The notes: generated by a model not told the origin, from the sequence alone. DNA of 64,000 nt from Micromonospora sp. WMMD1120 (GCF_029626235.1 NZ_JARUBO010000005.1:6544001-6608000), one strand, 5' to 3'; counted from the stretch's first letter, positions 18,501-32,454 are shown. Program-made: numbers and translations.

Positions 18501-21500
18501 ACCGGTGGCCTGAGCCGGCTGCACGACCTCGGCGTAGATGTCGGCACCCGAGCGCCAGGCCGCCCGCACCCCCTGAAACGCCGGCCCGTACGCATACCCC
18601 GCCTCGGCGAGCTGGTCGTAGCGCACCTCGACCGGCTCGGCATCCACCGGCCGCCACGCCAGCGCACCCGGAACATCCCCACCCGCGGACAGGACCCCCC
18701 GAGCGTGACACCGCAACTCGTCGCCACCCGACCAGACCCCGATCGGACGACGACCATCACCATCCGGCTCACCAACGGTGACCTGCACCCGCACCGACCC
18801 GGACTCCGGCAGCACCAACGGCGCCTCCAGCGTCAACTCGGCCAGGTCCGGGGTGCCGGCGTGCCGACCAGCCGTGACCGCCAGGTCGACCAGAGCCGTA
18901 CCGGGCAGCAGGACGGTGCCGGCGATGGCGTGGTCGTCGAGCCAGGGCGCGGTTTCCCGGGAGATGCGGCCGGTGAGGATCCACTCGTCCCGGTCACCGA
19001 CGCGGGTGGCGCCAGCGAGCAGCGGATGCTCGATCGGTGTGAGCCCGGTGGCCTCCGGGTCGCCGGCACTGCTGGGGGTGAGCCAGTACCGCTGGTGCTG
19101 GAACGCGTACGTCGGCAGCTCGACCCGCCGCGCCCCCGGCAGCAGGGCGGCCCAGTCCAGGTCGATACCCGCGATGTGCGCCCGGCCGAGGAACGCCGCG
19201 AACGTGTGCGGCTCGTCGTGTTGCGCCCGCAGGGCCGGAATGAACACCGAGCCCTCGTCATCGACGGTCTGCTGGGCCATCGCGGTCAACACCGTGTCCG
19301 GGCCCAACTCCAGGAACCGGCTGACGCCCTGCTCGCGCAGACGGCGTACCCCGTCGGCGAACCGGACCGCCTCCCGCACGTGCCGCACCCAATACTCCGG
19401 GTCCGTCACGTCACCCGCCGCCACGATCGGAATACGCGGCTCGTCGAACCGCAACCCCGCCACCACCCGCCGGAAATCGTCCAGCATCGGATCCATCAAA
19501 TGCGAATGGAACGCGTGGCTGACCGCCAACCGCGTCGTCTTACGGTGCTGCCACCGCGGCAACCACTCCTCGATCGCGGCGAGCTCACCAGAAACCACCA
19601 CCGCGCTCGGACCGTTCACCGCCGCGATGCACAACCCGTCCACCAGGGTCGGCGTGACCTCGTCCTCACCAGCCTGGACCGCGACCATCCCACCACCGGC
19701 CGGCAAAGCGCCCATCAGCCGACCACGCGCCTGCACCAGGGCGCACGCGTCGGCCAGCGACAACACCCCAGCGACATGCGCGGCCGCGATCTCCCCGACC
19801 GAATGCCCGATCAGAAAGTCCGGCCGCACACCCAACGACTCCATCAGCCGATACAGGGCCACCTCGACCGCGAACAACGCCGGCTGCGCATCCGCCGTAT
19901 CGTCCACGTCACCATCGAACGACCGACCGAACTGCGCCCACACCTCATCCAACGCCGCCTTGAACACCGGATACACGGCAGCCAATCCGCTACCCATACC
20001 CGCGCGCTGCGCACCCTGACCGGTGAACATCACCGCCGTCTTCCCCACCACCGGGCGACCCTCGACCACCTCCGTACCGACAATGGCCGCCCGAAACTCC
20101 AACCGCGCCCGACTCATCGCCGCCGAAAACGCCACATCCCGTAGCTCGTGGCCGCCACCCAGATGCGCGCGCAACCGCTGCACCTGCGCCGGCAACGCCG
20201 CCTCCGTACGCGCCGACACCACCACCGGCACCGGCCGTACTGGCGCGGAACCACGCGCCTCGACCACCACCGCAGGCGCTTCCTCAATGATCACGTGCGC
20301 GTTCGTGCCACTGATCCCGAACGACGACACACCCGCCCTGCGAGGCCGGTCACCACCAGCAGGCCACCGCCGCGCCTCGGTCAACAACCGCACACCACCG
20401 GAGGACCAGTCCACGTGCGGCGACGGCTCATCCACATGCAACGTCGCCGGCAACACCCCATACCGCAACGCCAACACCATCTTGATCACACCAGCCACAC
20501 CCGCCGCCGCCGACGTATGACCGATGTTCGACTTCACCGACCCCAACCACAGCGGCCGATCATCCGACCGCCCCTGCCCATAGGTCGCGAGCAGGGCCTG
20601 CGCCTCGATCGGATCACCAAGCTTCGTCCCCGTGCCGTGCCCCTCGACGGCATCGACATCGGCACCGGTCAGCCGGGCGGACGTCAGCGCCTGGCGGATC
20701 ACCCGCTCCTGCGACGGACCATTCGGCGCCGTCAAACCATTCGACGCGCCGTCCTGATTCACCGCGCTACCCCGCACCACGGCCAGAACCCGATGCCCGT
20801 TACGCCGCGCGTCGGACAACCGCTCCACCACGAGCATCCCCACACCATCGGAGAACCCGGTCCCGTCAGCACCAGCCGCGTAGGACTTGCACCGCCCGTC
20901 CGGGGCCAGACCCCGCTGCCGCGAGAACTCCACCAGGAAGAAGGGGTCGGCGATGAGCGTCGCCCCACCGACCAGGGCGAGCGAGCAGTCGCCGTTGCGC
21001 AACGCCTGCCCGGCCAGGTGCATCGCCACGAGCGACGACGAGCACGCGGTGTCCAGCGACACCGCCGGACCCTCCAACCCGAAGGTGTACGCGATACGCC
21101 CGGACACGACACTGGTGGTCGTACCGGTCAGCCGGAAGCCCTCCAGCTCCGTGGAGCGGGACCCGCCGTACTCCGAGGCGCTTGCCCCGCAGAACACTCC
21201 GGTGTCGGTGCCCCGCAGCGATGTCGGGTCGATGCCGGCGTCCTCCAGCGCCTCCCAGGATGTTTCGAGGAGCAGCCGTTGCTGCGGGTCCATCGCCAGC
21301 GCCTCGTGCGGGCTGATGCCGAAGAAACCGGCGTCGAAGTCACCGACGTCACTCAGGTAGCCGCCACCCCGCGTGTAGACGGTGCCGGGGGTGTCCGGGT
21401 CCGGGTCGTAGAGCCGCTCCAGATTCCAGCCCCGGTCGTCCGGCAGGCCGGTGGTGGCGTCCCGGCCTTCGGCGACGAGTCGCCACAGCCCTTCCGGGCT

Positions 21501-24500
21501 GTCCGCGCCGCCCGGGTAGCGGCAGCCCATGCCCACGATGGCCAACGGTTCGTCGACGCGGATCTCGACCGTGTCGACCGCCCGGGGCGCCGCTTCGTCA
21601 CCGGAGATCTGGGACAACAGGAAATTGGCGACCGCGTCCGCGGTGGGGTGATCGAACACCAGCGTGGACGGCAGCCGTACGTCACTGGCCGCGGTGAGAC
21701 GGTTGCGCAGATCGACGGCCGCGAGGGAGTCGAAGCCCAGGTCCTTGAAGGCGCGGTCCGGCGCTACCGCGTCCGCCGAGGCGCGGCCCAGCACCGCGGC
21801 GACCTCGGTTCGGACGAGGTCGAGGGCGATCCGCTCACGCTCGGTGTCGTCGACACCGGCCAGGCGTCGCGCGAGTGAGCCGCCCGAAGCGGTACGCCGG
21901 ATCGTCGTCCGCACCAGGCCGCGCAACAGCGCCGGAAGCGTTCCGGTACGGGCCTGGGCGCGCAACGCTCCCGCGGCGAGCCGCACCGGGGCGAGGAGCG
22001 CGGCGTCGGTACGGATGGCGCGGTCGAACAGGTCCAGCCCGACGTCGGTGGACAGCGGCTGCACGCCGGTGCGTTCGATCCGGGCGAGGTCGGCGTCGCC
22101 GAGCCGGCCGGCCATGCCGCCGGAGTCTCCCCACAGCCCCCAGGCCAGTGACACAGCGGGGAGGCCGGCCGCACGTCGGTGCAGCGCGAGCGCGTCGAGG
22201 AACGCGTTGGCGCTGGCGTAGTTGCCCTGGCCGGCGTTGCCCAGCAGCCCGGCCACCGAGGAGAAGAGCACGAACAGTGCCAGGTCGTGCCCGCTGCTGA
22301 GGTCGTGCAGGTGCAGGGCGGCATCCATCTTGGGACGCAGCACCCGGCGCAACTGCTCGGCGGTGAGCCGCTCCACCGGGGCGTCGTCGAGAACCCCGGC
22401 CGCGTGGACGACGCCGGTGAGCTTCCGGCCGTCGAGCAGCGCGGTGATCTGCGCGCGGTCGGCGACGTCGCAGGCAGCCACCTCGACGGTGCAGCCGCGC
22501 TCACGCAACTCGGTGAGCAGGGCGTCGTCCGCGGCCCCGCGCCGGCTGACCAGCAGCAGTCGCTTGACACCGTGTCGGGTCACCAGGTGCCGGGCGAACA
22601 GCGCGCCCAGACCCCCGGTGCCGCCGGTGACCAGGACGGTGCCCTCCGGGTCCAGCGCGGCCGGCACCACCGAGGGTGCGGCGGCCGGTCGTAGCCGGGG
22701 CGCGAAGATATTCCCGCCCCGGACCGCGAGTTGCGGTTCGTCGAGCGCGGCGAGCGCCGACCAGTCCGGCTCGTCCCCGTCGAGGTCGACGAGCATGAAT
22801 CGCCCAGGGTGTTCGGCCTGCGCGCTGCGCACCAGTCCCCACACCGGCGCGGATACCGGGTCGGGCGCCTCGTCGCCGATGCCGATGGCCCGCCGGGTCA
22901 CGACGACCAGCCGGGCATCGGCGGTGTGGTCGTCGGCGAGCCAGTCCTGTAGCTGGTCGAGCGTCCGCTGGGCCATCGTCAGGGCAGCCGAGGCGGTGTC
23001 GTCGGTATCCGGCCGCTCGACGGGCGCGACGACCAGCTCCGCCTGGTCGACACTGCTCGGCGGGGCGATGGGCGTCCAGTCGACGGTGTAGAGAGAGTCC
23101 GCCGGGGCGTCGGTCCGACCGATCGGTCGGAAGGTGAGCATGTCGATGGTGGCGACCGGTCGGCTGCTCTCGTCGGTCAGGTCGAGGCGCAGCGCGGACG
23201 GGCCGGCCGGGCTGATCCGGACGCGTAGGCTGGTCGCCCCGGTGCGGTGTACGCGCACCCCGGTCCAGGTGAACGGGACACCCTCGGCGTCGGACTGGCC
23301 GAACGCGGCATGCAGGGCGGCGTCGAACAGCGCCGGGTGCAGGGTGAAGCCGCTGCCGGTGGCCTGCGCCGGCAGGACCACCTCGGCGTAGATGTCGGCA
23401 CCGGCGCGCCAGGCCGCCCGCACCCCCTGAAAGGCCGGCCCGTACGCGTACCCCGCCTCGGCCAGGCGCTCGTACAGGTCGCCGATCGGGTCGGCTGCGG
23501 CGGGCGGCCACTGCATGTCGGCGGGTGGGGCGGTGTCGGTGGTGAGGGTGCCCCGGGCGTGGCAGTGGACGTCGTCCTGCCCGGACCAGATGGCGAGTGC
23601 GCGCCGGCCGTCGTCGTCCGGCTCACCGACGGTGACCTGCACCCGCACCAACCCGGACTCCGGCAGCACCAGCGGCGCCTCCAGGGTCAGCTCGGCCAGG
23701 TCCGGGGTGCCGGCGTGCCGACCAGCGGTCACCGCCAGGTCGACCAGGGCGGTGCCCGGCAGCAGCACGGTGCCGGCGATGCGGTGATCAGCGAGCCAAG
23801 GTTGCGCGTCACGGGACACCGTGCCGGTGAACAACCACTCGTCGCGGTCACCCACCCGGGCGACAGAACTCAACAACGGATGATCGATGCCATCGGCCGC
23901 GCCGCGTGGCACGATCCAGTACCGCTGACGCTGGAACGCATACGTCGGCAGCTCAACCCGCCGCGCCCCCGGCAACAACGCCGCCCAGTCCAGATCGATA
24001 CCCGCGATGTGCGCCCGGCCAAGGAACGCCGCGAACGTGTGCGGCTCATCATTCCCCGCCCGCAGGGCCGGAATCACGACGGCGTCCTCGCCGTCGAGAC
24101 TCTGCTGAGCCATCGCGGTCAACACCGCGTCCGGGCCCAACTCCAGGAACCGGCTGACGCCCTGCTCGCGCAGACGGCGTACCCCGTCGGCGAACCGGAC
24201 CGCCTCCCGCACGTGCCGCACCCAATACTCCGGGTCCGTCACGTCCGCTCCAACGATCGGAATACGCGGCTCGTCGAACCGCAACCCCGCCACCACCCGC
24301 CGGAAATCGTCCAGCATCGGATCCATCAAATGCGAATGGAACGCGTGGCTGACCGCCAACCGCGTCGTCTTACGGTGCTGCCACCGCGGCAACCACGCCT
24401 CGATCGCGGCGAGCTCACCAGAAACCACCACCGCGCTCGGACCATTCACCGCCGCGATGCACAACCCGTCCACCAGAGTCGGCGTGACCTCGTCCTCACC

Positions 24501-27500
24501 GGCCTGGACCGCGACCATCCCACCACCGCCCGGCAGGGCGCCCATCAGCCGACCACGCGCCTGCACCAGGGCGCACGCGTCCGCCAACGACAACACCCCA
24601 GCGACATGCGCGGCCGCGATCTCCCCGACCGAATGCCCGATCAGAAAGTCCGGCCGCACACCCAACGACTCCATCAGCCGATACAGGGCCACCTCGACCG
24701 CGAACAACGCCGGCTGCGCATCCGCCGTATCGTCCAGGTCACCATCGAACGACCGACCGAACTGCGCCCACACATCCGAGAGCGCCGCCTTGAACACCGG
24801 ATACACGGCAGCCAGCCCCGCGCCCATACCCGCGCGCTGCGCACCCTGACCGGTGAACATCACCGCCGTCTTCCCCACCACCGGGCGACCCTCGACCACC
24901 TCCGCCCCAACAAGCGCCGCCCGAAACTCCAACCGCGCCCGACTCATAGCCGCCGAGAACGCCACATCCCGCAACTCAAAGCGACCATCCAGGCAGGAAC
25001 GGATCCGCTGCACCTGCGCCGGCAACGCCGCCTCCGTACGCGCCGACACCACCACCGGCACCGGACGCACGACCTCCGCGACCCGGCCCTCAACGCTGAC
25101 CGGCGGCGCCTCCTCAATGATCACGTGCGCGTTCGTGCCACTGATCCCGAACGACGACACACCCGCCCTGCGAGGCCGGCCACCACCAGCAGGCCACCGC
25201 CGCGCCTCGGTCAACAACCGCACGTCACCCGAGGACCAGTCCACATGCGGCGACGGCTCATCCACATGCAACGTCGCCGGCAACACCCCATACCGCAACG
25301 CCAACACCATCTTGATCACACCAGCCACACCCGCCGCCGCCTGGGTGTGGCCGATGTTGGACTTCAGGGAGCCGAGCCAGAGCGGCCGGTCGTCCGGCCG
25401 GTCCTGGCCGTAGGTCGCGAGCAACGCCTGCGCCTCGATCGGATCGCCGAGGGCCGTCCCCGTGCCGTGCCCCTCCACCGCGTCGACGTCGGCACCCGTC
25501 AACCCCGCCGACGCCAACGCCTGCCGGATCACCCGCTCCTGCGACGGACCATTCGGCGCCGTCAAACCATTCGACGCGCCATCCTGATTCACCGCGCTAC
25601 CCCGCACCACGGCCAGAACCCGATGCCCGTTACGCCGCGCGTCGGAGAGCCGTTCCAGGACCACCAGGCCGAGTCCGTCCGAGAAGCCGGTCCCGTCGGC
25701 GGCCGCGGCGTACGGCTTGCATCGCCCGTCCTCCGACAGCCCGCGCTGGCGGGAGAACTCGACGAGTAGGAACGGGTCCGCGAGCACGCTGACGCCACCC
25801 GCCAGGGCCAGGGTGCATTCCCCGTTGCGGAGCGCCTGGGCGGCCAGGTGGATCGCGACCAACGACGACGAGCAGGCCGTGTCGACGGACACCGCCGGCC
25901 CTTCCAGACCCAACGTGTACGCGACCCGGCCGGAAACGACACTCGTGGTCGTGCCGGTCAGCCGGAAGCCCTCCAGCTCGGGTGACATGGCACCGCCGTA
26001 GGCCGAGGCGACCGTGCCGCAGAAGACGCCGGTGTCCGTGCCGCGTACCGAGGTGGGGTCGATCCCGGCGTCCTCCAGCGCCTCCCACGACGCTTCGAGC
26101 AGGAGTCGTTGCTGTGGGTCCATCGCGAGCGCCTCGCGCGGTGCGATGCCGAAGAAGTCGGCGTCGAAGTCGCCAGCGCCGGTGAGGTAGCCGCCACCGC
26201 GGGTGTAGACGGTGCCGAGGTTGTCGGGGTCCGGGTCGTAGAGGCGGTCCAGGTCCCAGCCACGGTCGTCGGGCAACCCGGTCACCGCGTCGCGGCCCTC
26301 CGCGACGAGTTCCCACAACCGCTCCGGCGAGCCGACCTCGCCCGGGTAGCGGCAGCTCATGCCGACGATGGCCAACGGTTCGTCGGTGTGGGTCCGGGCC
26401 GCGATGGCCGTGGTCGGGGCGGACTCCCCGTCGGCGACTTCGGACACCAGGAACGCGGCGACCGCCTCCGCGGTGGGGTGGTCGAACACCAGCGTGGACG
26501 GCAGTCGTACGCCTGTCACCGAGGTCACCCGGTTGCGGAGCTCGACGGCCGCGAGGGAGTCGAAGCCGAGATCCTTGAAGGGACGGTCGGGCGCGACCGC
26601 GTCCGGCGACGCGTGACCGAGAACCACCGCGACCTGGGCACGGACCACGTCGAGGGCGATCTGCCGGCGGTCGACCTCGGGCACGTCGGCAAGCCGCCGG
26701 GCCAGCGAACCGGTCTGCTGGGTACGCCGTACCGCCGTCCGCACGAGCCCGCGCAGCAGTGGCGGCAGCGCCCCGGCCCGCGCCTGCGCGCGGAGAATGC
26801 CCTGGTCGAGGTGCAGTGGCACGAGAGCGGCCGGGCCGAGACGTCGCGCGGTGTCGAACAGGGCCTGGCCGGCCCGGGGCGGGATCGCCTCGATGCCCAT
26901 TCGCGACCAGCGGGCCAGCGCGGCATCGTCGAGCGTGCCCGCCATGCCGCTGTCTCCGCCCCACCTGCCCCAGGCCAGTGCGGTGGCCGGCAGGCCGGCG
27001 GCTCTGCGGTGGGCGGCGAGGACGTCGAGATACGTGTTGGCGGCGGCGTAGTTGGCCTGCCCCGGGCCGCCGAGCAGCCCGGCGACGGACGAGAAGAGCA
27101 CGAACATGGCGAGGTCGTGCTGCCGGGTGAGATGGTGCAGGTGCAGTGCGCCGTCCAGTTTCGGTCGCAGCACGCGGTCGATCTGCTCCGGGGTGAGTGT
27201 GTCCAGCGTGCCGTCGTCGAGTACGCCGGCGGCGTGGATGACGCCGGTCAACCGCCGCCCGTCCAACACCCCGGCCAGCTGATCACGGTCCGCCACGTCA
27301 CACGCCGCCACCTCGACCGCGCACCCCTGCGCGGCCAACTCGTCAACCAACCCGGCAGGCGCCCGACCCGTGCGGCTGAGCAACAACAACCGCCGCACAC
27401 CATGCGCTTTGGCCAGGTGCCGGGCGAACACCGCACCCAACCCACCCGTGCCACCAGTGATCAGCACCGTGCCATCCGGATCGAGGGGAGCAGGGACGGT

Positions 27501-30500
27501 CAACACCACCTTGCCCGTGTTACGACCCTCCCGCAGGAACCGGAACGCCTCCCGACCCTCACGCACATCCCACGCCCGGACTGGGGCATGCGACAACACA
27601 CCCCGCTCGAACAGACCCACAACCTCCCGCAACATCTCCTGCAAACGATCCGGACCCGCATCGAAAAGGTCGAAAGCCTGATACCGCACACCCGCACGCA
27701 CACCCGCATCACGAATGTCGGCCTTACCCATCTCCACGAACCGCCCGCCCGGTGGGAGCAGGTCCAACGACGCGTCCACGAACTCACCCGCCAACGCGTT
27801 CAACACCACATCAACCCGACCGAACACCTCCCGGAACCCCAGATCCCGCGACGACGCCACCTCACCCACACCCAACGCGCGAACCGCAGCCCACTTCGCC
27901 GGACTCGCCGTCGCACACACCCGCGCCCCGAGATGCCGGGCGATCTGCACCGCCGCCATCCCCACACCACCCGCGGCGGCATGGATCAACACCCGCTCCC
28001 CCGCCGACAGACCCGCGAGATCCACCAGACCCCGATAGGCCGTCAGATACACCACCGGGATCGCCGCCGCCTGCGCGAAACTGAACCCCGCCGGCATCGG
28101 CACCACCAACCGCCGATCCACCACCGCCACCGGACCAAACGACTCCGGCACCAAACCCATCACCCGATCACCCGGCAACAGATCCACAACCGAGGAACCG
28201 ACCTCCACCACCACACCCGCCGCCTCGCTACCCAACGGCGCGACACCCGGATACTGACCCAACGCGATCAACACATCCCGGAAATTCAACCCCGCCGCAC
28301 GCACCCCGACACGCACCTCATGCGCCGCCAACGGCCGATCCGCACCCGAGGCAAGAACCCGCAGATCCTCCAACGAACCCGCACGCTCAATACCGAGCCG
28401 CCACGCATCACCGCTGGGCGGTGCCGGCGCACGTACCAGCCGTGGCACGAGAAGCTTCCCGTCGCGCACCGCGAACTGCGGCTCGTCCAGGGCAGCCAAC
28501 GCCGCCCAATCCGGCTCGTCGCCGTCAACGTCCACCAACACGAACCGACCCGGATGCTCCGACTGCGCCGTCCGCACCAACCCCCACGCCGGCGACACCG
28601 CCAGGTCGATCTCCCGGTCCCCGACCGCGACAGCACCCCTGGTGACGACGACGAGTCGGGAATTCGCCGTACGGTCGTCGGCGAGCCATTCCCGCACGAC
28701 CCGGAGCGTGTGGTCGATCGCCTCGCGGGCGGCCACGGGTTCGTCACCGCCGGCCGGCTGGTCGATGGCTGCCACGACGACATCGGGCACCGTCGGGCTG
28801 TCGTTCAGCGACTCCCATCGGCCGACCTGCACGGAGCCGCGCTCCGGCAGCGGTATCGGTGTCCACTCCACGGCGTAGATCGCGCCGGTGTCCTCCACTC
28901 CGCTCAGGGGCCGCAGCACGAGTGAGTCGACCGAGGCGACGGGTTGTCCGTGTTCGTCACTGATCTCGACCCGCAGCGCGGACGGGCCGGCCGGGCTGAT
29001 CCGGGCTCGGACGTGGGTGGCCCCGGTCTGGTGAATGCGTACCCCGGTCCAGGTGAACGGGACGCCGTCCGCGTCGAATCCGGCGTGCAGGGCGGCGTCG
29101 AACAGCGCCGGGTGCAGGGCGAAGCCGCTACCGGTGGCCTGCGCCGGCAGGACCACCTCGGCGTAGATGTCGTCACCCGAGCGCCAGGCCGCCCGCACCC
29201 CCTGAAACGCCGGCCCGTACGCATACCCGGCCTCGGCGAGTTGGTCGTAGCGCACCTCGACCGGCTCGGCATCCACCGGCCGCCACGCCAGCGCACCCGG
29301 AACATCCCCACCGGCAGACAGGACCCCCCGAGCGTGACACCGCAACTCGTCTCCACCCGACCAGACCCCGACCGGACGACGACCATCACCATCCGGCTCA
29401 CCGACGGTCACCTGCACCCGCACCGACCCAGACTCCGGCAGCACCAGCGGCGCCTCCAGGGTCAACTCGGCCAGGTCCGGGGTGCCGGCGTGCCGACCAG
29501 CGGTCACCGCCAGGTCGACCAGAGCCGTACCGGGCAGCAGCACGGTGCCGGCGATGCGGTGATCAGCGAGCCAGGGTTGCGCGTCACGGGACACCGTGCC
29601 GGTGAACAACCACTCGTCGCGGTCACCCACCCGGGCGACAGAACTCAACAACGGATGATCGATGCCATCGGCCGCGTCGCGCGGCACGATCCAGTACCGC
29701 TGACGCTGGAACGCGTACGTCGGCAGCTCGACCCGCCGCGCCCCCGGCAACAGGGCGGCCCAGTCCAGGTCGATACCCGCGATGTGCGCCCGGCCGAGGA
29801 ACGCCGCGAACGCCTGCGGCTCGTCGTGTTGCGCCCGCAAGGCCGGAATCACGACGGCGTCCTCGCCGTCGAGACTCTGCTGAGCCATCGCGGTCAACAC
29901 CGCGTCCGGGCCCAACTCCAGGAACCGGGTCACGCCCTGCTCGCGCAGACGGCGTACCCCGTCGGCGAACCGGACCGCCTCCCGCACGTGCCGCACCCAA
30001 TACTCCGGGTCCGTCACCTCACCCGCCGCCACGATCGGAATACGCGGCTGATCAAACCGCAACCCCGCCACCACCCGCCGGAAATCGTCCAGCATCGGAT
30101 CCATCAAATGCGAATGGAACGCGTGGCTCACCGCCAACCGCGACGTCTTACGATGCCCCCACCCCGGCAACCACGCCTCGATCGCGGCGAGCTCACCGGA
30201 GACCACCACCGCGCTCGGACCGTTCACCGCCGCGATGCACAACCCGTCCACCAGGGTCGGCGCGACCTCATCCTCACCAGCCTGGACCGCGACCATCCCA
30301 CCACCGCCCGGCAGAGCACCCATCAGCCGACCACGCGCCCGCACCAGAGCGCACGCATCAGCCAACGACAACACCCCCGCCACATGCGCCGCCGCGACCT
30401 CCCCCACCGAATGCCCGATCAGAAAGTCCGGCCGCACACCCAACGACTCCACCAGCCGATACAGGGCCACCTCGACCGCGAACAACGCCGGCTGCGCATC

Positions 30501-32291
30501 CGCCGTATCGTCCACGCCACCATCGAACGACCGACCGAACTGCGCCCACACCTCATCCAACGCCGCCTTGAACACCGGATACACCGCAGCCAGCTCTAAC
30601 CCCATGCCAGAACGCTGCGCACCCTGACCGGTGAACATCACCGCCGTCTTCCCCACCACCGGGCGACCCTCGAACACCTCCGCCCCAACAAGCGCCGCCC
30701 GAAACTCCAACCGCGCCCGCGTCATCGCCGCCGAAAACGCCACATCCCGCAACTCAAAGCGACCATCAAGGCAGGACCGCATCCGCTGCACCTGCGCCGG
30801 CAACGCCGCCTCCGTACGCGCCGACACCACCACCGGCACCGGACGCACGACCTCCGCGACCCGGCCCTCAACGCTGGCCGGCGGCGCCTCCTCAATGATC
30901 ACGTGCGCGTTCGTGCCACTGATCCCGAACGACGACACACCCGCCCGCCGAGACCGGTCACCACCAGCAGGCCACCGCCGCGCCTCGGTCAACAACCGGA
31001 CGTCACCCGAGGACCAGTCCACGTGCGGCGACGGCTCATCCACATGCAACGTCGCCGGCAACACCCCATACCGCAACGCCAACACCATCTTGATCACACC
31101 AGCCACACCCGCCGCCGCCGACGTATGACCGATGTTCGACTTCACCGACCCCAACCACAGCGGCCGATCACCCGACCGCCCCTGCCCATAAGTCGCGAGC
31201 AGGGCCTGCGCCTCGATCGGATCACCAAGCTTCGTCCCCGTGCCATGCCCCTCCACGGCATCGACGTCAGCACCCGTCAACCCCGCCGACGCCAACGCCT
31301 GCCGGATCACCCGCTCCTGCGACGGACCATTCGGCGCCGTCAAACCATTCGACGCGCCATCCTGATTCACCGCGCTACCCCGCACCACGGCCAGAACCCG
31401 ATGCCCGTTACGCCGCGCGTCGGACAACCGCTCCACCACCAGCATCCCCACACCATCGGAGAACCCGGTCCCGTCAGCACCAGCCGCATAGGGCTTACAC
31501 CGCCCGTCCGGGGCCAGACCCCGCTGCCGGGAGAACTCCACGAGCAGGAACGGGTCGGCCAGGACCGTCACACCACCGACCAGGGCGAGCGAGCACTCCC
31601 CGTTGCGCAACGCCTGGGCGGCCAGGTGGATCGCGACCAACGACGACGAGCAGGCCGTGTCGACGGACACCGCCGGCCCCTCCAGACCCAACGTGTACGC
31701 GACCCGCCCGGACACCACGCTGCTTGTCGTACCGGCCAGCCGGAAGCCCTCCAACTCGGCCGGGGTGGTGCTGCCGTAGGCGGTGGGGATGGTGCCGACG
31801 AAGACGCTGGTGCGGGATCCACGAAGGCTCAGTGGATCGATTCCGGCGTCCTCCAACGCCTCCCACGATGCTTCCAGGGTGAGCCGCTGCTGCGGATCGA
31901 TGGCGAGGGCCTCACGTGGGCTGATGCCGAAGAACTCCGCGTCGAAGTCACCGACGCCGCTGACGAATCCGCCCCCGGAGGTGTACACGTGGCCGGTCCG
32001 GTCCGGGTCCGGGTCGTACAGTCGCTGCACGTCCCAGCCGCGGTCGTCGGGCAGCCCGGTCACCGCGTCGCGGCCCTCGGCGACGAGTTCCCACAACCGC
32101 TCGGGTGACGTGGCGCCGCCGGGGTAGCGGCAGCTCATGCCCACGATGGCCAACGGCTCGTCGGCCCGTTGCTCCAGCTCGCGGACCCGGCGGTTGGCGG
32201 TCAGCAGTTCGCCGGTGACCTTACGCAGATACGCGCGCAGTTGCTCCTCGGAGCCGGGGCCGGTGCGAGGGTTGTGAGTGCCCTGGGTCAT
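15570..32291 (-). CDS. Modular type I polyketide synthase, modules 2, 3 and 4
   Basis: Protein of 5573 residues starting at ATG 32291 (GGAGCT ribosome site about 9 nt upstream). An N-terminal docking helix ([16 protein letters not shown] region) precedes three modules: KS-AT-DH-ER-KR-ACP, KS-AT-DH-KR-ACP and KS-AT-DH-ER-KR-ACP, then a C-terminal docking tail. All KS domains have DTACSSS; all three ATs have GHSVGE and HAFHS (malonyl-CoA). All DHs keep HxxxGxxxxP ([10 protein letters not shown] or [10 protein letters not shown]). Both ERs carry [13 protein letters not shown], and all KRs carry LDD (B type) and an active-site Tyr (YAAAN or YASAN). Predicted additions are an ethylene unit, a trans double bond and another ethylene unit. 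The three AT segments and the two ER-KR segments are almost identical at DNA level and use TTG, GTG and GGT codons unlike the rest of the gene. Confidence 0.95.
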   Translation of the reverse strand: MTQGTHNPRTGPGSEEQLRAYLRKVTGELLTANRRVRELEQRADEPLAIVGMSCRYPGGATSPERLWELVAEGRDAVTGLPDDRGWDVQRLYDPDPDRTGHVYTSGGGFVSGVGDFDAEFFGISPREALAIDPQQRLTLEASWEALEDAGIDPLSLRGSRTSVFVGTIPTAYGSTTPAELEGFRLAGTTSSVVSGRVAYTLGLEGPAVSVDTACSSSLVAIHLAAQALRNGECSLALVGGVTVLADPFLLVEFSRQRGLAPDGRCKPYAAGADGTGFSDGVGMLVVERLSDARRNGHRVLAVVRGSAVNQDGASNGLTAPNGPSQERVIRQALASAGLTGADVDAVEGHGTGTKLGDPIEAQALLATYGQGRSGDRPLWLGSVKSNIGHTSAAAGVAGVIKMVLALRYGVLPATLHVDEPSPHVDWSSGDVRLLTEARRWPAGGDRSRRAGVSSFGISGTNAHVIIEEAPPASVEGRVAEVVRPVPVVVSARTEAALPAQVQRMRSCLDGRFELRDVAFSAAMTRARLEFRAALVGAEVFEGRPVVGKTAVMFTGQGAQRSGMGLELAAVYPVFKAALDEVWAQFGRSFDGGVDDTADAQPALFAVEVALYRLVESLGVRPDFLIGHSVGEVAAAHVAGVLSLADACALVRARGRLMGALPGGGGMVAVQAGEDEVAPTLVDGLCIAAVNGPSAVVVSGELAAIEAWLPGWGHRKTSRLAVSHAFHSHLMDPMLDDFRRVVAGLRFDQPRIPIVAAGEVTDPEYWVRHVREAVRFADGVRRLREQGVTRFLELGPDAVLTAMAQQSLDGEDAVVIPALRAQHDEPQAFAAFLGRAHIAGIDLDWAALLPGARRVELPTYAFQRQRYWIVPRDAADGIDHPLLSSVARVGDRDEWLFTGTVSRDAQPWLADHRIAGTVLLPGTALVDLAVTAGRHAGTPDLAELTLEAPLVLPESGSVRVQVTVGEPDGDGRRPVGVWSGGDELRCHARGVLSAGGDVPGALAWRPVDAEPVEVRYDQLAEAGYAYGPAFQGVRAAWRSGDDIYAEVVLPAQATGSGFALHPALFDAALHAGFDADGVPFTWTGVRIHQTGATHVRARISPAGPSALRVEISDEHGQPVASVDSLVLRPLSGVEDTGAIYAVEWTPIPLPERGSVQVGRWESLNDSPTVPDVVVAAIDQPAGGDEPVAAREAIDHTLRVVREWLADDRTANSRLVVVTRGAVAVGDREIDLAVSPAWGLVRTAQSEHPGRFVLVDVDGDEPDWAALAALDEPQFAVRDGKLLVPRLVRAPAPPSGDAWRLGIERAGSLEDLRVLASGADRPLAAHEVRVGVRAAGLNFRDVLIALGQYPGVAPLGSEAAGVVVEVGSSVVDLLPGDRVMGLVPESFGPVAVVDRRLVVPMPAGFSFAQAAAIPVVYLTAYRGLVDLAGLSAGERVLIHAAAGGVGMAAVQIARHLGARVCATASPAKWAAVRALGVGEVASSRDLGFREVFGRVDVVLNALAGEFVDASLDLLPPGGRFVEMGKADIRDAGVRAGVRYQAFDLFDAGPDRLQEMLREVVGLFERGVLSHAPVRAWDVREGREAFRFLREGRNTGKVVLTVPAPLDPDGTVLITGGTGGLGAVFARHLAKAHGVRRLLLLSRTGRAPAGLVDELAAQGCAVEVAACDVADRDQLAGVLDGRRLTGVIHAAGVLDDGTLDTLTPEQIDRVLRPKLDGALHLHHLTRQHDLAMFVLFSSVAGLLGGPGQANYAAANTYLDVLAAHRRAAGLPATALAWGRWGGDSGMAGTLDDAALARWSRMGIEAIPPRAGQALFDTARRLGPAALVPLHLDQGILRAQARAGALPPLLRGLVRTAVRRTQQTGSLARRLADVPEVDRRQIALDVVRAQVAVVLGHASPDAVAPDRPFKDLGFDSLAAVELRNRVTSVTGVRLPSTLVFDHPTAEAVAAFLVSEVADGESAPTTAIAARTHTDEPLAIVGMSCRYPGEVGSPERLWELVAEGRDAVTGLPDDRGWDLDRLYDPDPDNLGTVYTRGGGYLTGAGDFDADFFGIAPREALAMDPQQRLLLEASWEALEDAGIDPTSVRGTDTGVFCGTVASAYGGAMSPELEGFRLTGTTTSVVSGRVAYTLGLEGPAVSVDTACSSSLVAIHLAAQALRNGECTLALAGGVSVLADPFLLVEFSRQRGLSEDGRCKPYAAAADGTGFSDGLGLVVLERLSDARRNGHRVLAVVRGSAVNQDGASNGLTAPNGPSQERVIRQALASAGLTGADVDAVEGHGTGTALGDPIEAQALLATYGQDRPDDRPLWLGSLKSNIGHTQAAAGVAGVIKMVLALRYGVLPATLHVDEPSPHVDWSSGDVRLLTEARRWPAGGGRPRRAGVSSFGISGTNAHVIIEEAPPVSVEGRVAEVVRPVPVVVSARTEAALPAQVQRIRSCLDGRFELRDVAFSAAMSRARLEFRAALVGAEVVEGRPVVGKTAVMFTGQGAQRAGMGAGLAAVYPVFKAALSDVWAQFGRSFDGDLDDTADAQPALFAVEVALYRLMESLGVRPDFLIGHSVGEIAAAHVAGVLSLADACALVQARGRLMGALPGGGGMVAVQAGEDEVTPTLVDGLCIAAVNGPSAVVVSGELAAIEAWLPRWQHRKTTRLAVSHAFHSHLMDPMLDDFRRVVAGLRFDEPRIPIVGADVTDPEYWVRHVREAVRFADGVRRLREQGVSRFLELGPDAVLTAMAQQSLDGEDAVVIPALRAGNDEPHTFAAFLGRAHIAGIDLDWAALLPGARRVELPTYAFQRQRYWIVPRGAADGIDHPLLSSVARVGDRDEWLFTGTVSRDAQPWLADHRIAGTVLLPGTALVDLAVTAGRHAGTPDLAELTLEAPLVLPESGLVRVQVTVGEPDDDGRRALAIWSGQDDVHCHARGTLTTDTAPPADMQWPPAAADPIGDLYERLAEAGYAYGPAFQGVRAAWRAGADIYAEVVLPAQATGSGFTLHPALFDAALHAAFGQSDAEGVPFTWTGVRVHRTGATSLRVRISPAGPSALRLDLTDESSRPVATIDMLTFRPIGRTDAPADSLYTVDWTPIAPPSSVDQAELVVAPVERPDTDDTASAALTMAQRTLDQLQDWLADDHTADARLVVVTRRAIGIGDEAPDPVSAPVWGLVRSAQAEHPGRFMLVDLDGDEPDWSALAALDEPQLAVRGGNIFAPRLRPAAAPSVVPAALDPEGTVLVTGGTGGLGALFARHLVTRHGVKRLLLVSRRGAADDALLTELRERGCTVEVAACDVADRAQITALLDGRKLTGVVHAAGVLDDAPVERLTAEQLRRVLRPKMDAALHLHDLSSGHDLALFVLFSSVAGLLGNAGQGNYASANAFLDALALHRRAAGLPAVSLAWGLWGDSGGMAGRLGDADLARIERTGVQPLSTDVGLDLFDRAIRTDAALLAPVRLAAGALRAQARTGTLPALLRGLVRTTIRRTASGGSLARRLAGVDDTERERIALDLVRTEVAAVLGRASADAVAPDRAFKDLGFDSLAAVDLRNRLTAASDVRLPSTLVFDHPTADAVANFLLSQISGDEAAPRAVDTVEIRVDEPLAIVGMGCRYPGGADSPEGLWRLVAEGRDATTGLPDDRGWNLERLYDPDPDTPGTVYTRGGGYLSDVGDFDAGFFGISPHEALAMDPQQRLLLETSWEALEDAGIDPTSLRGTDTGVFCGASASEYGGSRSTELEGFRLTGTTTSVVSGRIAYTFGLEGPAVSLDTACSSSLVAMHLAGQALRNGDCSLALVGGATLIADPFFLVEFSRQRGLAPDGRCKSYAAGADGTGFSDGVGMLVVERLSDARRNGHRVLAVVRGSAVNQDGASNGLTAPNGPSQERVIRQALTSARLTGADVDAVEGHGTGTKLGDPIEAQALLATYGQGRSDDRPLWLGSVKSNIGHTSAAAGVAGVIKMVLALRYGVLPATLHVDEPSPHVDWSSGGVRLLTEARRWPAGGDRPRRAGVSSFGISGTNAHVIIEEAPAVVVEARGSAPVRPVPVVVSARTEAALPAQVQRLRAHLGGGHELRDVAFSAAMSRARLEFRAAIVGTEVVEGRPVVGKTAVMFTGQGAQRAGMGSGLAAVYPVFKAALDEVWAQFGRSFDGDVDDTADAQPALFAVEVALYRLMESLGVRPDFLIGHSVGEIAAAHVAGVLSLADACALVQARGRLMGALPAGGGMVAVQAGEDEVTPTLVDGLCIAAVNGPSAVVVSGELAAIEEWLPRWQHRKTTRLAVSHAFHSHLMDPMLDDFRRVVAGLRFDEPRIPIVAAGDVTDPEYWVRHVREAVRFADGVRRLREQGVSRFLELGPDTVLTAMAQQTVDDEGSVFIPALRAQHDEPHTFAAFLGRAHIAGIDLDWAALLPGARRVELPTYAFQHQRYWLTPSSAGDPEATGLTPIEHPLLAGATRVGDRDEWILTGRISRETAPWLDDHAIAGTVLLPGTALVDLAVTAGRHAGTPDLAELTLEAPLVLPESGSVRVQVTVGEPDGDGRRPIGVWSGGDELRCHARGVLSAGGDVPGALAWRPVDAEPVEVRYDQLAEAGYAYGPAFQGVRAAWRSGADIYAEVVQPAQATGSGFTMHPALFDAALHAAFGQSDAQGVPFTWTGVRVHRTGATSLRVRISPAGPSALRVEISDEHGQPVASVDTLILRAIDTTQLRAHPASGADALFTVAWQAVPLPATNGGPPPRVDHRNIDTIRNAVVEGSPAPDVVILAAPGPHAVTEQTLLMIQRWLEADELAAARLVVVTRRAVSVGDEAPDLAYAPVWGLVRSAQSEHPGRFVLVDIDGDEPDWASLTTLDEPQFAVRDGKLLVPRLVRAPAPPSGDAWRLGIERAGSLEDLRVLASGADRPLAAHEVRVGVRAAGLNFRDVLIALGEYPGVAPLGSEAAGVVVEVGSSVVDLLPGDRVMGLVPESFGPVAVVDRRLVVPMPAGFSFAQAAAIPVVYLTAYRGLVDLAGLSAGERVLIHAAAGGVGMAAVQIARHLGARVCATASPAKWAAVRALGVGEVASSRDLGFREVFGRVDVVLNALAGEFVDASLDLLPPGGRFVEMGKADIRDAGVRAGVRYQAFDLFDAGPDRLQEMLREVVGLFERGVLSHAPVRAWDVREGREAFRFLREGRNTGKVVLTVPAPLDPDGTVLITGGTGGLGAVFARHLAKAHGVRRLLLVSRTGRAPAGLVDELAAQGCAVEVAACDVADRDQLAGVLDGRRLTGVIHAAGVLDDAPVEKLTAEQLRRVIRPKVDAALHLHDLTRQHDLAMFVLFSSVAGLLGGPGQANYAAANTYLDALAAHRRAAGLPATALAWGLWTDTGGMGGHLSASDLARIRRTGVEPLSPDLGVALFDRAIRTGAALLAPVRLNRRTVKAEGLLRGLATRPAARRPESSGDLAQRVATASPAEREQLLLQVVQTEVAAVLGDTDAGAIDPARTFKDLGFDSLGAIELRNRLTRATGIRMPSTLVFDHPTLASVAELLLTELGVPATREPSLDDDVKRWEKRLTDADAAERQRATKLLRTLLATISADQERTSDRIVAATTVDELLDLIDADSGDL
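16560..17795. repeat. ER-KR homogenised block, copy in module 4
   Basis: About 1.24 kb covering the ER and the first part of the KR. It aligns without gaps to 27219-28454 (constant offset 10659); I could find only about eight mismatches, most of them near the two ends. The coding strand is rich in TTG, GTG, GGT and TTT codons, unlike the C-ending codons of the surrounding gene. Confidence 0.88.
19277..20512. repeat. AT homogenised block, copy in module 4
   Basis: About 1.2 kb covering most of the malonyl-specific AT and the KS-AT linker. It is nearly identical to about 24110-25341 (module 3) and 29887-31122 (module 2). Similarity to the module 2 copy continues into the KS to about 20930. Codon use is G/T-ending as in the ER-KR block. 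Confidence 0.82.
21555..26384 (-). other. PKS module 3: KS-AT-DH-KR-ACP (malonyl)
   Basis: AT has HAFHS; DH has [10 protein letters not shown]; no ER is present between the DH and the KR pseudo-half; the KR has LDD and YASAN. An isolated E double bond is predicted. The AT is a near copy of those of modules 2 and 4, but the KR-ACP half is more divergent. Confidence 0.88.
24110..25341. repeat. AT homogenised block, copy in module 3
   Basis: Copy of the module 4 AT block with a small in-frame difference near 24240 (codons for Ala-Ala-Gly replaced). Identity ends sharply near 25341, where the KS sequence of module 3 returns to C-ending codons. Confidence 0.8.
27219..28454. repeat. ER-KR homogenised block, copy in module 2
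   Basis: Second copy of the block at 16560-17795, same orientation and no indels. It shares additional upstream bases (from about 27192) with the copy in module 1. Confidence 0.88.
29887..31122. repeat. AT homogenised block, copy in module 2
   Basis: Third copy of the AT block. Identity with the module 4 copy extends beyond 31122 through the C-terminal half of the KS to about 31540. Confidence 0.8.
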
Positions 32292-32425
32292 ACGGATCCG
32301 AGCTCCTTCTTCGTGAGGCCGGAGGTGTCACCGGAGCCGGACGTTACGCATCGGCGGTCGCCGTACCCACCGATCTGCCGCAAGCTGCCACGAGTGAACG
32401 GTCCGGTCGGGGCCGGGACGGGGCG

Positions 32426-32454
32426 GTGACAGGAAGTTGCGTGCTGCCTGTCAC
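32426..32454. terminator. Inverted repeat at the 3' end of the first PKS gene
   Basis: GTGACAGG (32426-32433) and CCTGTCAC (32447-32454) form an 8-bp perfect stem with a 13-nt loop that overlaps the stop codon of the loading/module 1 gene. There is no T-tract. It could be an attenuator or weak terminator in the 159-bp gap between the first two PKS genes. The rest of that gap shows no gene. Confidence 0.35.

Larger units (their letters stand above)
15570..21554 (-). other. PKS module 4: KS-AT-DH-ER-KR-ACP (malonyl)
   Basis: KS motif [30 protein letters not shown] with ALGEYPG and [15 protein letters not shown] fully reduced two-carbon unit is predicted. Its ACP ([10 protein letters not shown]) is followed by the C-terminal docking tail of the protein. 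Confidence 0.88.
26385..32291 (-). other. PKS module 2: KS-AT-DH-ER-KR-ACP (malonyl)
   Basis: AT motifs GHSVGE and HAFHS indicate malonyl-CoA. DH, ER and KR motifs are intact, so a fully reduced two-carbon unit is predicted. The KS-to-AT stretch and the ER-KR stretch are near copies of those in module 4. Confidence 0.88.
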
